Assembly: GCF_000504285.1 (NCBI RefSeq)
Contig: NZ_KI632511.1
Span: 3,407,372-3,471,371, forward strand
Direction: 5' to 3'
Length of the DNA: 64,000 bases
DNA from: Actinospica robiniae DSM 44927
GTDB taxonomy: Bacteria > Actinomycetota > Actinomycetes > Streptomycetales > Catenulisporaceae
The notes beneath the pieces are model-generated. The model searched no databases and was not told the DNA's origin. It saw only the letters and a list, made by a program, of their open reading frames with translations. Position 1 is the stretch's first letter. Every line of letters starts with the position of its first letter. Positions 17,185 through 25,383 of this stretch are shown here, one piece after another. The position numbers and the translations under genes are program-made.

Positions 17185-17399
17185 CGGCCGCATGTTCTAG
17201 AGACGGCATAGGTCGAGACACATACCAGGCACAGCCCGGCCCGACAGCGGTCGATCCCTTCGACGCTCTGCGCTGAGCGCTGCCCTTGTTTCCCCATGCC
17301 GTCGACCACCGCGTCTGCTGCGGTCTTCACCCTTCTCGATCGATCGGTCGCGATGGGCGGTCGGCATGCCATCGAACGATTACCTCGAGGAGAATGCTG

Positions 17400-17621
17400 A
17401 TGTCTCAACGCTGTGACGTGTGCGGCAAGGAGCCGCGCTTCGGCAACCAGGTCGCGCGCCTGGGCCGCAACGCTCAGCGGCGGCGCGTGCTCGGCCGCTC
17501 GGCGCGGATGTTCCGCCCGAACATCCAGCCGGTCAAGGCGACCGTCGACGGCCGCCCCGTGAAGCTCAAGGTCTGCACCGCCTGCCTCAAGGCCGGAAAG
17601 GTCCAGCGCCGCTCCGCGTAG
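17400..17621 (+). CDS. rpmB: 50S ribosomal protein bL28
   Basis: The 73-residue protein begins SQRCDVCGKEPRFGNQVA and ends KVCTACLKAGKVQRRSA, the standard bL28 sequence and length. Two CxxC pairs (CDVC and CTAC) are kept, so this is the zinc-binding form rather than the zinc-free paralogue that Zur regulates in some actinobacteria. GAGGAG precedes ATG 17400 by 6 bases. It is monocistronic: its own promoter lies upstream and a hairpin terminator follows at 17638. Confidence 0.97.
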   Translation: MSQRCDVCGKEPRFGNQVARLGRNAQRRRVLGRSARMFRPNIQPVKATVDGRPVKLKVCTACLKAGKVQRRSA

Positions 17622-17633
17622 TGTCTGCCGCAC

Positions 17634-17765
17634 TCAAGGCGGGGTCCGCACCAGCGGGCCCCGCCCCCGGTGGGCATCGAAGATGCGCAGACCCCACTGA
17701 TCGATCAGCTCTGGGCGCGGCAGGAATACGCCGTCGAAGAGCAGTACGGCATCCGTAGGGGCCGT
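17634..17765 (-). pseudogene. Remnant of a uridine kinase-like gene
   Basis: On the minus strand the stretch TDAVLLFDGVFLPRPELID followed by QWGLRIFDAHRGRG is a recognisable piece of the uridine kinase family (compare the family pattern VLLFDGVFL-RPEL-W-F-IFLD). There is no P-loop upstream and the frame is empty of similarity on both sides. It ends 13 bp past the rpmB stop, overlapping the terminator. I read it as a decayed fragment, not a functional gene. Confidence 0.5.
17638..17665 (+). terminator. rpmB terminator hairpin
   Basis: GGCGGGGTCCGC (17638-17649) pairs with GCGGGCCCCGCC (17654-17665) around the tetraloop ACCA, with one G-U wobble. It begins 16 bp after the rpmB stop. There is no T tract, as is common for actinobacterial terminators. 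Confidence 0.65.
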
Positions 17766-17841
17766 CGTCGCCGGGCGAGGGCCCAAGGGTTCGCTGCGGC
17801 GGCGTTCGAAGCCAGTCACGGGCCTCTCGTGCGGGCGACGG

Positions 17842-18660
17842 TCAGGCGGGCTTGACCAGGATCGCCTGGATGAGCTGGGCCCGGTCCTGCTCGAGGTTGT
17901 CGAGGAAGGTGCCGACCTTCCGCTCAAAGTCGGGGACGAAGACCTGCAGACCGAGGGTGGGGGCGGCGCCGGCCATCCAGGCGCGCATGAATGCGGCCGA
18001 GTCCGTTGTCAGGTCGTTCCAGGCGCGGACTTCGAAGCCGGTTTCCTCGACGAGCTCGCGCAGGCGTGGCGCCGTGACCAGGTGGCTGGCTTCGGGGTTC
18101 TCCGCCCACATGACGGGGAACAGCAGCGGCTCGACGGGGCCGGCTACGGCGTCCCATAGGGCGAGGCGGCCGCCGGGGGCGAGGACGCGCCAGGCCTCTT
18201 CGTAGAGGCCGGCCTTGTCCTCGATGTTCATCTGCACGTGCTGGCTGATGACGACGTCGAAGGCGGCGTCTTCGAACGGCAGGTCGAGGACGTCGCCTTC
18301 TCGCACGTCGATCAGGCCGCTCAGGCCGGTCAGGGCATTGAGCCACTTCGAGGTGTCGCAGTACTCGGCGGTGAAGTCGACTGCGTTCACGTGGCAGCCC
18401 ACCTTGTGCGCCAGGTAGCGCGCCGTGCCGCCGACGCCGCTGCCTGCGTCGAGGACGCGATCGTCGGCTGTGACGGCGGCCAGGTCGACGATGGCGTTGG
18501 TGGCCAGGCGGCCGAGGATGTGGAAGTCCTCCATCAGCTCGAGCGCGGAGGCGTCTACTGCGTCGAGTCGGTAGCCGGCGTCGAGTAGCGCGCGCTCGAT
18601 GCGCTCGCGCGTGGTTCCGGTGGCGTAGGGGTTCGGGACCGACGGCGTTTCGGTGGGCAT
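17842..18660 (-). CDS. SAM-dependent class I methyltransferase
   Basis: The 272-residue protein has the Rossmann methyltransferase motifs in order: motif I VLDAGSGVGGTARYLA, the acidic end of strand 2 (NAVDFT), motif II GDVLDLPFEDAAFDVVISQHV and post-motif EEAWRVLAPGGRLALWDAV. It belongs to the ubiE/sarcosine-dimethylglycine methyltransferase-like group (Methyltransf_11 type). The start is ATG 18660, with GAGG nine bases upstream; an ATG at 18669 is too close to it. The acceptor is unknown. It is a single gene followed 80 bp downstream by the uridine-kinase remnant. Confidence 0.88.
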   Translation of the reverse strand: MPTETPSVPNPYATGTTRERIERALLDAGYRLDAVDASALELMEDFHILGRLATNAIVDLAAVTADDRVLDAGSGVGGTARYLAHKVGCHVNAVDFTAEYCDTSKWLNALTGLSGLIDVREGDVLDLPFEDAAFDVVISQHVQMNIEDKAGLYEEAWRVLAPGGRLALWDAVAGPVEPLLFPVMWAENPEASHLVTAPRLRELVEETGFEVRAWNDLTTDSAAFMRAWMAGAAPTLGLQVFVPDFERKVGTFLDNLEQDRAQLIQAILVKPA

Positions 18661-18889
18661 CGATGGCATCCTCAGTGGCTCGGCGGGCGGACCAGGGCGG
18701 CGGAGCGCAGGCTTCGAGTGTGTCAGGGTTGAGATTCTCCCGCGTCTCCCGGGTGGAAGCTGCAGACCTCGTGCCACCTGGGCGAACAGGACGCTCCTGC
18801 GGCGAGCAGACCGCCTTCGGCCCCGCCGCGCCAGGCCCTACCGTGCCAGGGCCGTCCCGCGCGCCGCGCCCGGGCGCCGCCGCCTCGCC

Positions 18890-19417
18890 TCAGGACCCGG
18901 ATTCCGGCTCGCGCCCGAGCACGCCGCGGACGTACTGTGCCTGGCCGACGTGCATCAGCGTGTCCTGCACGACGCTGATCAGCCGGACGCCGAGGGTGAC
19001 CGGCGGGTTCCAGGAGCGGTCGACGATCCGGTCGAAGTCCGCGTCCTGCAGACCCCGGACGTACTCAACCGTCTGCGCGTGGACCGCGTCGTGGTAGTCG
19101 AGCAGCATCTGCGCGTCGTCGACCCGGACGGAGCCGACCTCCTCGCTGGTGTGGCCGTAGCCGATCGCCTTGTCGTCGAAGGGCAGGCCGAAGCGCTTGG
19201 CCCAGCCGCCGGCGAGCCAGACCTGCTCGAGGCCGGCGGCGTTCGCGACGTGGTCGTCCTGAACCCGCGTCAGGTGCCAGATGAGCCAGGCGATCGAGTT
19301 CGCGGCGGGGTCGATGCGGCGGGTCATCTCCTCGGCGTCGAGGTCTTCGATCGCCGCGTGGACGGCTTCCTGGACGCGGCCGAAAGCGTCCGTCAACAGT
19401 TCGGCACCGGTGGTCAT
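18890..19417 (-). CDS. DinB-family protein (putative mycothiol-dependent or metal enzyme)
   Basis: The 175-residue protein begins TTGAELLTDAFGRVQEAVH. The four-helix DinB pattern has metal-ligand histidines in WLIWHLTRVQDDH (helix 2) and in VVQDTLMHVGQAQYVRG (last helix, MHVGQ). In actinobacteria this fold includes mycothiol-dependent isomerases and transferases. The precise reaction is unknown here. GGAG lies 9 bases before ATG 19417. It diverges from the phosphatase gene at 19617. Confidence 0.8.
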   Translation of the reverse strand: MTTGAELLTDAFGRVQEAVHAAIEDLDAEEMTRRIDPAANSIAWLIWHLTRVQDDHVANAAGLEQVWLAGGWAKRFGLPFDDKAIGYGHTSEEVGSVRVDDAQMLLDYHDAVHAQTVEYVRGLQDADFDRIVDRSWNPPVTLGVRLISVVQDTLMHVGQAQYVRGVLGREPESGS

Positions 19418-19616
19418 CGCTGCTGCTCTCCTGTGCTCTCGATCGGGTCGTCTCAGCCCCGTCCACCAACGTAACGCACCGGGGAGCGCCAGGGGCCTTC
19501 GGCTCCCGGCCCGACACGCGGCGACGTACGGCGCCCCGCGCTCCTGCGGATGCCGGTCGTTCCGGTGCCGACTTACCATCGAATGAGGTGCCGGAGCGCT
19601 ACGGAGGTAGGTGGCG

Positions 19617-21695
19617 ATGGCCTTGCACTATCCGGGCCGCGAGCGGCCGCACGCCGGGGCGGTGCAGAACTCCTGCGGCGGGAGTCCGCTCGCGCTCGTC
19701 GCCGACGACGGGACGGTCACCGCGTGGACGAGGGCGGCCACGCAGATGCTCGGGCCGAGCGCGGAAGACGCCGTGGGCCGACGTGCCGAATTCTTCCTCG
19801 GGCCGGACGACGGCCGCGCGCTCTCCGAAACCGCAGGTCAGGTCCCCGGGCGCGACGGCTGGTCCGCGAACGTGCGCACGCCGCCGGGGGACCAGGTGCC
19901 TCTGCGGGTCACCCGCCTGTGGCGTGCCGCCGACGACGTCTCCTGGCTCCTGTGGGCGCCCGCGGACCCCGACGTCACCCCACCGCGCGCGGCCACGCGC
20001 TGGTCTCCGGTCGGCCGCCCGGCCCCGGGCGCGGCCGTCTGGGATCGATCCCTCCGCTGCGTGATGGCCGACGACGTCATGGAACAGGCCGAGGGCATCC
20101 CGCGAGGGCGGCTGCTGGGCCACCGGATGGCGCAGATCCTGCCCGGGATCGACTCCGATGCGCTCGAGGCGGTCATGCGCAACGTCTTGAGGACCGGTTC
20201 CACCACGCTCGACTACCGCTGGGAGCTGCCGTGCGAGGCGACTCGCGCCCGCGCCCGGACGCACCTCGTCTCGCTCTCCCGGCTCGAGGGCGCGGACGGC
20301 GTCGGGCTGGGGGTGTGCTCGCTGACCGTGGATGTCACTTCCGAGCTGTATCAGCACGAGTGCCTCGCGGTTCTCGGGGAGGCGAGCCTGCGGATCGGCA
20401 CCTCGAACGACGTCATGCACACCTCGCAGGAGCTGGCCGACTTCTCGGTGCCGCGCATCGCCGACTACGTGACGGTCGACCTGGCCGGCCGGGAGCCGCT
20501 GGCGCTGCTGGATCCCGATGCCGGAAGGATCCCGGTCTTCCACCGGGCCGGGGTGGCCTCGAAGCGCCCGGGGCTGCGCGAGGCGCTCTTCGCCCGTGGC
20601 CAGCCGGTGTACGTGCCGCCTTCCTCGCCGTTCATCGAGGTGCTCACCACCGGCAGGTCCCACCTCCAGCCGATCCTCGACGCCTCGCGCGACGCCTGGT
20701 TCCGCAACGACGAGGACCGGGCGCGGGTGGTGCGAGCGACCGGCATGCACACCTTGATGGTGCTGCCGGTGCGCGAAGGCGACGCGATCCTGGGAGTGGC
20801 GGTCTTCGTGCGCAACGAGAATCCCCGGCCGTTCGACGAGGACGACCTGCGCCTCGCCGAGGACCTGGTCGGGCAGACCGCCCCCCGGCTCAACCGGCAG
20901 CGCGCGAACGCGCACTACCGCGACATGGCCCAGGCCCTGCAGAAGGACCTGCTGCCGCGCCACATCGAGGGCGGCCCCGGGCTCGAGGTGACTTCGCGCT
21001 TCGTGCCCGCGGACGCCGAGGAGGGGGTCGGCGGCGACTGGTTCGACGTCATGGCGCTGAGCGACTCGCGCACGGGCCTCATCGTCGGCGACGTCGTCGG
21101 CCACGGCATCGGGGCGGCCGCGGCGATGGGACGGCTGCGCACGGCGGTGCGGACGCTCGCGTTCATGGACCTGCCTCCGGGCAAACTGCTCTCCCGCCTG
21201 GACCAGGTCTCGGGAAGCTTCGGCGAGGCGGACGCCATGGACGCGGCCGCGACCTCCTCGATCACCGGCGCCACCTGCCTCTATCTCGTCCATGACCCGG
21301 CCACCCGCCGCGTCACCGCGGCCAGCGCGGGCCACCTGCCGCCCGCGGTCGTCTCGCGGGACGGTTCGGTGGTCTTCGCCGAGTCGCCCTCCGGCACCCC
21401 GCTCGGCTACGGGCTCTCGCAGTACGAGCAGATGGAATTCGACGTCAGCGAAGGCGACGTGATCGCGCTCTACACCGACGGCCTGGTGGAGACCCGCGGC
21501 GCCGACATCGACGTGGGCATGGATCGGCTGGCGGCAGCCCTTGCGCACCCGGGACTCTCGCTCCCGGAACTGTGTGAGGCCGTCTTCGAGGCCCGGCCCT
21601 CCGGGCAGCTCTCCGAACTCCAGGCGGAGCTGCAACTGAGGGAACCCGCGGACGACGCCACCCTGCTGCTCGCCCGCGTCGCAGGCCTCGAATGA
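19617..21695 (+). CDS. PAS/GAF-domain PP2C-type serine phosphatase (SpoIIE/RsbU family)
   Basis: 692 residues from ATG 19617 (GGAGGT at 19603-19608). Regions in order: a PAS-like segment (about 20-100, SPLALVADDGTVTAWTRAA), a second PAS-like segment (about 140-250), a GAF domain (about 255-430, from LGEASLRIGTSNDV) and a C-terminal PP2C/SpoIIE catalytic domain (about 445-690). The catalytic metal motifs EEGVGGDWFDV, GDVVGHGIGAAAAMG and YTDGLVETR are intact. Such proteins dephosphorylate anti-anti-sigma factors and so activate alternative sigma factors in response to sensed signals. No anti-sigma or STAS gene is adjacent, so the target is elsewhere. There is no HATPase kinase domain at the C-terminus. 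Confidence 0.9.
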   Translation: MALHYPGRERPHAGAVQNSCGGSPLALVADDGTVTAWTRAATQMLGPSAEDAVGRRAEFFLGPDDGRALSETAGQVPGRDGWSANVRTPPGDQVPLRVTRLWRAADDVSWLLWAPADPDVTPPRAATRWSPVGRPAPGAAVWDRSLRCVMADDVMEQAEGIPRGRLLGHRMAQILPGIDSDALEAVMRNVLRTGSTTLDYRWELPCEATRARARTHLVSLSRLEGADGVGLGVCSLTVDVTSELYQHECLAVLGEASLRIGTSNDVMHTSQELADFSVPRIADYVTVDLAGREPLALLDPDAGRIPVFHRAGVASKRPGLREALFARGQPVYVPPSSPFIEVLTTGRSHLQPILDASRDAWFRNDEDRARVVRATGMHTLMVLPVREGDAILGVAVFVRNENPRPFDEDDLRLAEDLVGQTAPRLNRQRANAHYRDMAQALQKDLLPRHIEGGPGLEVTSRFVPADAEEGVGGDWFDVMALSDSRTGLIVGDVVGHGIGAAAAMGRLRTAVRTLAFMDLPPGKLLSRLDQVSGSFGEADAMDAAATSSITGATCLYLVHDPATRRVTAASAGHLPPAVVSRDGSVVFAESPSGTPLGYGLSQYEQMEFDVSEGDVIALYTDGLVETRGADIDVGMDRLAAALAHPGLSLPELCEAVFEARPSGQLSELQAELQLREPADDATLLLARVAGLE

Positions 21696-21702
21696 TCGAC
21701 GG

Positions 21703-22542
21703 TCAGTGTCCTGGGTCGGGGGCCGGGCGGGTCAGGACGGCGGTGTCGGCGTAGAGCTGGGCACTGGAGATGCGCCCGGTTGTGAGGCCGAACAGCCACA
21801 GGTTGTGGAACACGATCTCCTTGCCGGTGGCCTTGGGCACTGCCGTGTTGGTCAGCTGCACCGCGAGGTAGTTCCCGGCGTCGATGACCTGGTCCACGTG
21901 GCTCTCCAACGACTCCCACACCTTGCCCCCGCCGGGTGTGGCCTTGAAGAAGTCGGTGAACGCACCGGATCCGCGGATCTCGCCGCCGTAGGGCAGAGTC
22001 GTCGGCAATTTGAGCACGACGTCGTCACGCAGCATCGGCTCGATCAGGGCGTGGTCGTGGTGCTCGAAGAGCTCTGCGACGCCGTAGCTGATCTCAGCGT
22101 TCGTGTACTTACGCCGCGAGCCGGCGTTCGCGGCGGCGGCCGCGAGGGACTCGGACGCGGCCGTGTCCGTGCCGATGACGCCGTCGGCGAAGGAGAAGTC
22201 GTCCGGGGTCGTCAGGGACATCATGACGAACACGTCCTGCGGCTCGATGCCCGGCGCCTGCTGCAGCAGGCCCACCAGGGTCCGGTAGAACCGGCGTTTG
22301 GCCTGGGCTCCGCGCTCGAGCCCGTCGGTGATGCGCACCACGACCCAGTCCGCAGAGCGCGGGCCGCCCCGGAAGTCGCGGGGGAAGATCATCTCGCCGG
22401 GCTCGTGCTGGTGGATGAGCTGGAAGTCGTCGTCCGGCTTCATCCCGAGTTCGGCGACGAGCGCGTCGTGCACCGCGCGTGAGAGTGCCTCCAGGTAGTC
22501 GGGCGACTTGCCCCGGGCGAGCGAGATGTCCACGAAAGGCAT
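21703..22542 (-). CDS. Fusion of a tautomerase domain with a SnoaL-like domain
   Basis: 279 residues from ATG 22542 (GGAGAGG upstream). Residues 1-130 match the tautomerase (4-oxalocrotonate tautomerase/MIF) type: PFVDISLARG with the expected catalytic Pro as the first residue after Met removal, and an RRFYRTLVGLLQQAPGI plus DVFVMMSL pattern. Residues about 145-275 are a SnoaL/NTF2-like cone (EISYGVAELFEHHDHALIEPML, LPYGGEIRGSGAFTDFF, HVDQVIDAGNYLAVQL). Both are small-molecule pockets. The substrate of neither is known. The gene is convergent with the phosphatase gene at a gap of 7 bp. Confidence 0.85.
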   Translation of the reverse strand: MPFVDISLARGKSPDYLEALSRAVHDALVAELGMKPDDDFQLIHQHEPGEMIFPRDFRGGPRSADWVVVRITDGLERGAQAKRRFYRTLVGLLQQAPGIEPQDVFVMMSLTTPDDFSFADGVIGTDTAASESLAAAAANAGSRRKYTNAEISYGVAELFEHHDHALIEPMLRDDVVLKLPTTLPYGGEIRGSGAFTDFFKATPGGGKVWESLESHVDQVIDAGNYLAVQLTNTAVPKATGKEIVFHNLWLFGLTTGRISSAQLYADTAVLTRPAPDPGH

Positions 22543-22685
22543 GGCCTTGTCCTCTCCGATCAGGGCCGCTGGGCCGCGGGGGCTGCGGCTTCGCAGGGCC
22601 GCTCCGCGCGCCCTCGCTCACCCGCCTAGGGGATCCCCCGGTTGCAGCCCGGGCGGGTGGACCACCGCAGCGTTACCGTCAGCCC

Positions 22686-23126
22686 ATGACGCTCGTCGAG
22701 AAGTACGAAATCGCGATCCCGCCGGAGCGATCCACCGGCGGTCTGCGAGCGCCAGGAGCTGGCCATTTCATCATAGAAGTGACAAACCGGGTTCAGCACG
22801 ACGACACACCGATCTACGCGGGCACCGATGGCCTCACCGTCGCCGTGAAGGAGGTCCGCGGCGCCTGCGTCGCGGCGGCCGGGCACGTCCCGGGCGTCCC
22901 CGGGGCGGCTTTCCCCCGGTCTCTGTATCCGCTGCCGGGCATGGCGGTCGAACGTGAACGCGTCCGATGTGCGGGCGGACGCGCGGACGGCAGGTACTTC
23001 TCGCACCTCCTCGGCCAGGAGCTGCTGATCGTCGAGGCTTTGGACGGTTCGGATTCGAGCAAGTACCGGCGGACCGGGCAGGCCGACGCGGACGGCGCCG
23101 CGATCTACGAGGAGACGGCCGAGTAG
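22686..23126 (+). CDS. Hypothetical protein
   Basis: A 146-residue frame from ATG 22686 (TLVEKYEIAIPPERSTGG) to TAG 23126 with good third-position GC bias throughout. I recognise no domain. It is soluble, with mixed alpha/beta character, and its middle part VRGACVAAAGHVPGVPG is low complexity. It overlaps the convergent TetR gene by 22 bp at its 3' end. The ribosome site is weak. It may be a lineage-specific protein. Confidence 0.45.
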   Translation: MTLVEKYEIAIPPERSTGGLRAPGAGHFIIEVTNRVQHDDTPIYAGTDGLTVAVKEVRGACVAAAGHVPGVPGAAFPRSLYPLPGMAVERERVRCAGGRADGRYFSHLLGQELLIVEALDGSDSSKYRRTGQADADGAAIYEETAE

Positions 23127-23746
23127 GTCGCCGTCACATCCGGGGCGTCCAGGTACCGCTGGACCGAGGGCGCGATCGAGGCGATCACGTCCTCCACGGA
23201 GAGCGACGCGAGCGGCTCCTGGCGCAGGATGTAGCGGCACAGGACCGTGCCGAGCAGCTGGGACTGGATGAGCGCGCCGCGCACCTCCGCGTCCTTCGCG
23301 CCTGTCGCGGCGATGGGCCCGATGATGAGCTGCGCGAGCACGTCTTGAAGCTTTGCGGCAACGTCTTCGCTGGTGACGGCGGTGCGCAGCAGCAGCATGA
23401 GCTCGTCGCCGCTCGCGGGTGCTTCCCACCGTTCGATCAGATGGCGCACGAGCGCTTCGCCCCGCCGGGCCGCCGGCAACGGGGCCAGCTGGAGCACCGG
23501 CATGTCGGCGGTCGCGACGGCGGCGAACAGGCCGGCCTTGGAATCGAAGTACCGCATCACCATCGAGGCGTCCACGCCCGCCGCGGCGGCGATGGAACGG
23601 ATGGTGCTCCGGTCGTACCCCTGTGCCGCGAACGCCGAGCGGGCCGCGTCGAGGATGGCCCGGCGGGTGGCCGCCGAACGCGGGCCGCCGTGGCCCGGAA
23701 CGCTCTGACCTGCCGCTGGTCCGCTGGTCTGCCCCGTCGTCTCCAT
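23105..23746 (-). CDS. TetR-family transcriptional regulator
   Basis: 213 residues. After a 25-residue polar tail comes the TetR DNA-binding domain (RRAILDAARSAFAAQGYDRSTIRSIAAAAGVDASMVMRYF), then a helical ligand domain with a TetR_C pattern (ASGDELMLLLRTAVTSEDVAAKLQDVLAQ). It is divergent from the membrane-stress protein gene at 23873. The intergenic region carries two copies of a CAACGC-NNGTT palindrome that overlap the promoter of that gene, so it very likely represses the 23873-26754 operon and perhaps itself. The ligand is unknown. Confidence 0.9.
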   Translation of the reverse strand: METTGQTSGPAAGQSVPGHGGPRSAATRRAILDAARSAFAAQGYDRSTIRSIAAAAGVDASMVMRYFDSKAGLFAAVATADMPVLQLAPLPAARRGEALVRHLIERWEAPASGDELMLLLRTAVTSEDVAAKLQDVLAQLIIGPIAATGAKDAEVRGALIQSQLLGTVLCRYILRQEPLASLSVEDVIASIAPSVQRYLDAPDVTATYSAVSS

Positions 23747-23782
23747 GCCCCCAGCCTAGCGCTTTCACCATCGGGTGTTTGC

Positions 23783-23834
23783 CAACGCATGTTAGCCAAC
23801 GCGCGTTGACATTCGGCCGCCGGGCGATCTAGCG
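23783..23834 (+). promoter_or_regulatory. TetR operators and overlapping promoter of the stress-domain/NDH-2 operon
   Basis: CAACGCGCGTTG at 23797-23808 is a perfect 12 bp palindrome and CAACGCATGTTA at 23783-23794 is a near copy 14 bp upstream. The perfect copy overlaps the -35 box TTGACA (23806-23811), which a 17 bp spacer separates from TAGCGT (23829-23834). A repressor bound here would block RNA polymerase. The binding protein is inferred to be the adjacent TetR regulator. Confidence 0.7.
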
Positions 23835-23872
23835 TGGTCGGCGAGAACACCGGCAACCCGGGGAAGGCCGCG

Positions 23873-25336
23873 ATGAGCGCACCAGCAGCAACCACGACCA
23901 GCACGACCGGAGCCAGAGCGAGGTTCCGGCCGCACGCGGTCTTCGTCGCGGCCATGACGCTGTTCGCGGCCGTCTTCGTCGCGATGGTCCTCAGCGAGTT
24001 CCACGCGCCGAGCCCGCACGCCCTGCCGGTCGGCATCGTCGCGCCCGCCTCCGCGGCCGGCCAGGTCGGCCAGGCGCTGCAGCACGCCGCGCCGGGCGGG
24101 TTCGACCTGCACACCTACGGCAGCCTCGCGGCGGCCCGCGCCGGGATCACGCAGGGCCAGGTCGACGGCGCCCTGATCGATTCCTCCGGCGGGATGCAGC
24201 TGCTGCTGGCCCCGGCGGCGGGCACCGCCCCGACACAGGCGCTGACCAGCGCGTTCACCGCGATCGCGGAGCACACCGGGCAGAGCCTGGCGGTCACCGA
24301 CGTGGTCGCGCCCGGGTCCGCGGACACGCTGGGGCTCTCGCCCTTCTTCCTCGTGCTCGGGGTGCTCATCCCGAGCGTCGCGGTCGGATCGGCCTCGGCG
24401 CTGGTCTTCCGCCGGGCCCGGCGGGCGTGGTGGTTCGGCGCGCCGGTCCTGGCCGCCGCGGCGATCGGCCTGGCCACCGCCGCGATCGCGGACGGGGTCT
24501 CCGGGCTGGGGAACTACCCGGCGCTGGCCGGCATCGTCGCGCTGTTCTCGCTGGCGGTGGCGGCTCCGACCGCGGCCCTGGCGCGGATCCGGCCGCCGCT
24601 CTCGGCGCTGGCCGTGCTGGCGTTCGTGGTCTTCGGGCTCCCCGCCAGCGGCGGCCCGTCCGGGCTCGGCCCGTTCGGCCCGAGCTTCCTGCGCGACCTC
24701 AACCCGGCGCTGCCGCTCGGGCTCGCCGCCTCGGCCGTGCGCAAGACGGTCTACTTCGGCGGCTACGGCACAGCCGGGCCGCTGTGGACGCTGGCGGCCT
24801 GGGCGGGCGGGGGCCTCCTCGTGCTCGCGCTGGTCGCGGCGCGGCGGCGGGCGTCCGTGCCGGGCCAGCCGCTCCAGACCGCGCTCCCGCCGCGCGCTCC
24901 CTCCGGCGTCGTCGTCGGTTTCGACGACTCCGAGCCGTCCCGCCGCGCGCTAGCCCAGGCCGCTCGCCTGGCCACGGCACGGCACGAACCCCTGCACGTC
25001 GTGTACGCCGACCACGTGGTGCTCGACAGCGACCTGGCCGGCTACGCCCACGCCGAGATCGAGACCGCCCGGGACGAGACCGCGGAGGCGATCGCCGCGG
25101 CGGCCACCGCGATCGTCGGGGAAACCGGCGAAGCAGGCATCGATTACACCTTCGTACGCCGGCAGGGCGCGCCCACCGACGCGATCCTGGCCGCGGCCGC
25201 CGACCTCGCCGCCCAGAGCGAATCAGACCCCGTCATCATCGTGGGCCGCTCCGGACACGCCGCGCACCGGCTCCTCGGCTCGGTACCCACTCACCTCTTG
25301 GCCCGGTCGCCCTTCCCAGTGCTGGCCATAGCCTGA
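23873..25336 (+). CDS. Multipass membrane protein fused to a C-terminal universal stress (UspA) domain
   Basis: 487 residues from ATG 23873 (GGGAAGG at 23861). Residues 1-340 look like a YhgE/ABC-2-type membrane part: helix at about 22-42, an extracytoplasmic domain of about 110 residues, then five helices (LGLSPFFLVLGVLIPSVAVG, WFGAPVLAAAAIGLATAAI, LAGIVALFSLAVAA, LSALAVLAFVVFGLP, LWTLAAWAGGGLLVLALVAA). Residues about 344-487 are a universal stress protein domain (GVVVGFDDSEPSRRAL, the HVVYADHV strand and VGRSGHAAHRLLGSV...PFPVLAIA, which fits the ATP-binding G-x2-G-x9-G-S type loop). The combination suggests ATP- or stress-dependent control of a membrane process. The NDH-2 gene follows 47 bp later, probably in the same operon. 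Confidence 0.8.
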   Translation: MSAPAATTTSTTGARARFRPHAVFVAAMTLFAAVFVAMVLSEFHAPSPHALPVGIVAPASAAGQVGQALQHAAPGGFDLHTYGSLAAARAGITQGQVDGALIDSSGGMQLLLAPAAGTAPTQALTSAFTAIAEHTGQSLAVTDVVAPGSADTLGLSPFFLVLGVLIPSVAVGSASALVFRRARRAWWFGAPVLAAAAIGLATAAIADGVSGLGNYPALAGIVALFSLAVAAPTAALARIRPPLSALAVLAFVVFGLPASGGPSGLGPFGPSFLRDLNPALPLGLAASAVRKTVYFGGYGTAGPLWTLAAWAGGGLLVLALVAARRRASVPGQPLQTALPPRAPSGVVVGFDDSEPSRRALAQAARLATARHEPLHVVYADHVVLDSDLAGYAHAEIETARDETAEAIAAAATAIVGETGEAGIDYTFVRRQGAPTDAILAAAADLAAQSESDPVIIVGRSGHAAHRLLGSVPTHLLARSPFPVLAIA

Positions 25337-25383
25337 CCCGTCACCCGGTCCGACCATCGGACCGTCGGAAAGCAGAGAGAACC

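Noticed and set aside
17178-17633. Minus-strand frame across rpmB
   Set aside because: It is antisense to the certain bL28 gene and has no recognisable features.
19599-21635. 678-codon minus-strand frame opposite the phosphatase
   Set aside because: Antisense shadow of a PP2C gene with intact motifs; rich in His/Arg/Gly with no domain pattern.
22626-23771. 381-codon minus-strand frame overlapping the TetR gene
   Set aside because: The TetR helix-turn-helix is in another frame on the same strand; this one is a GC-driven reflection.
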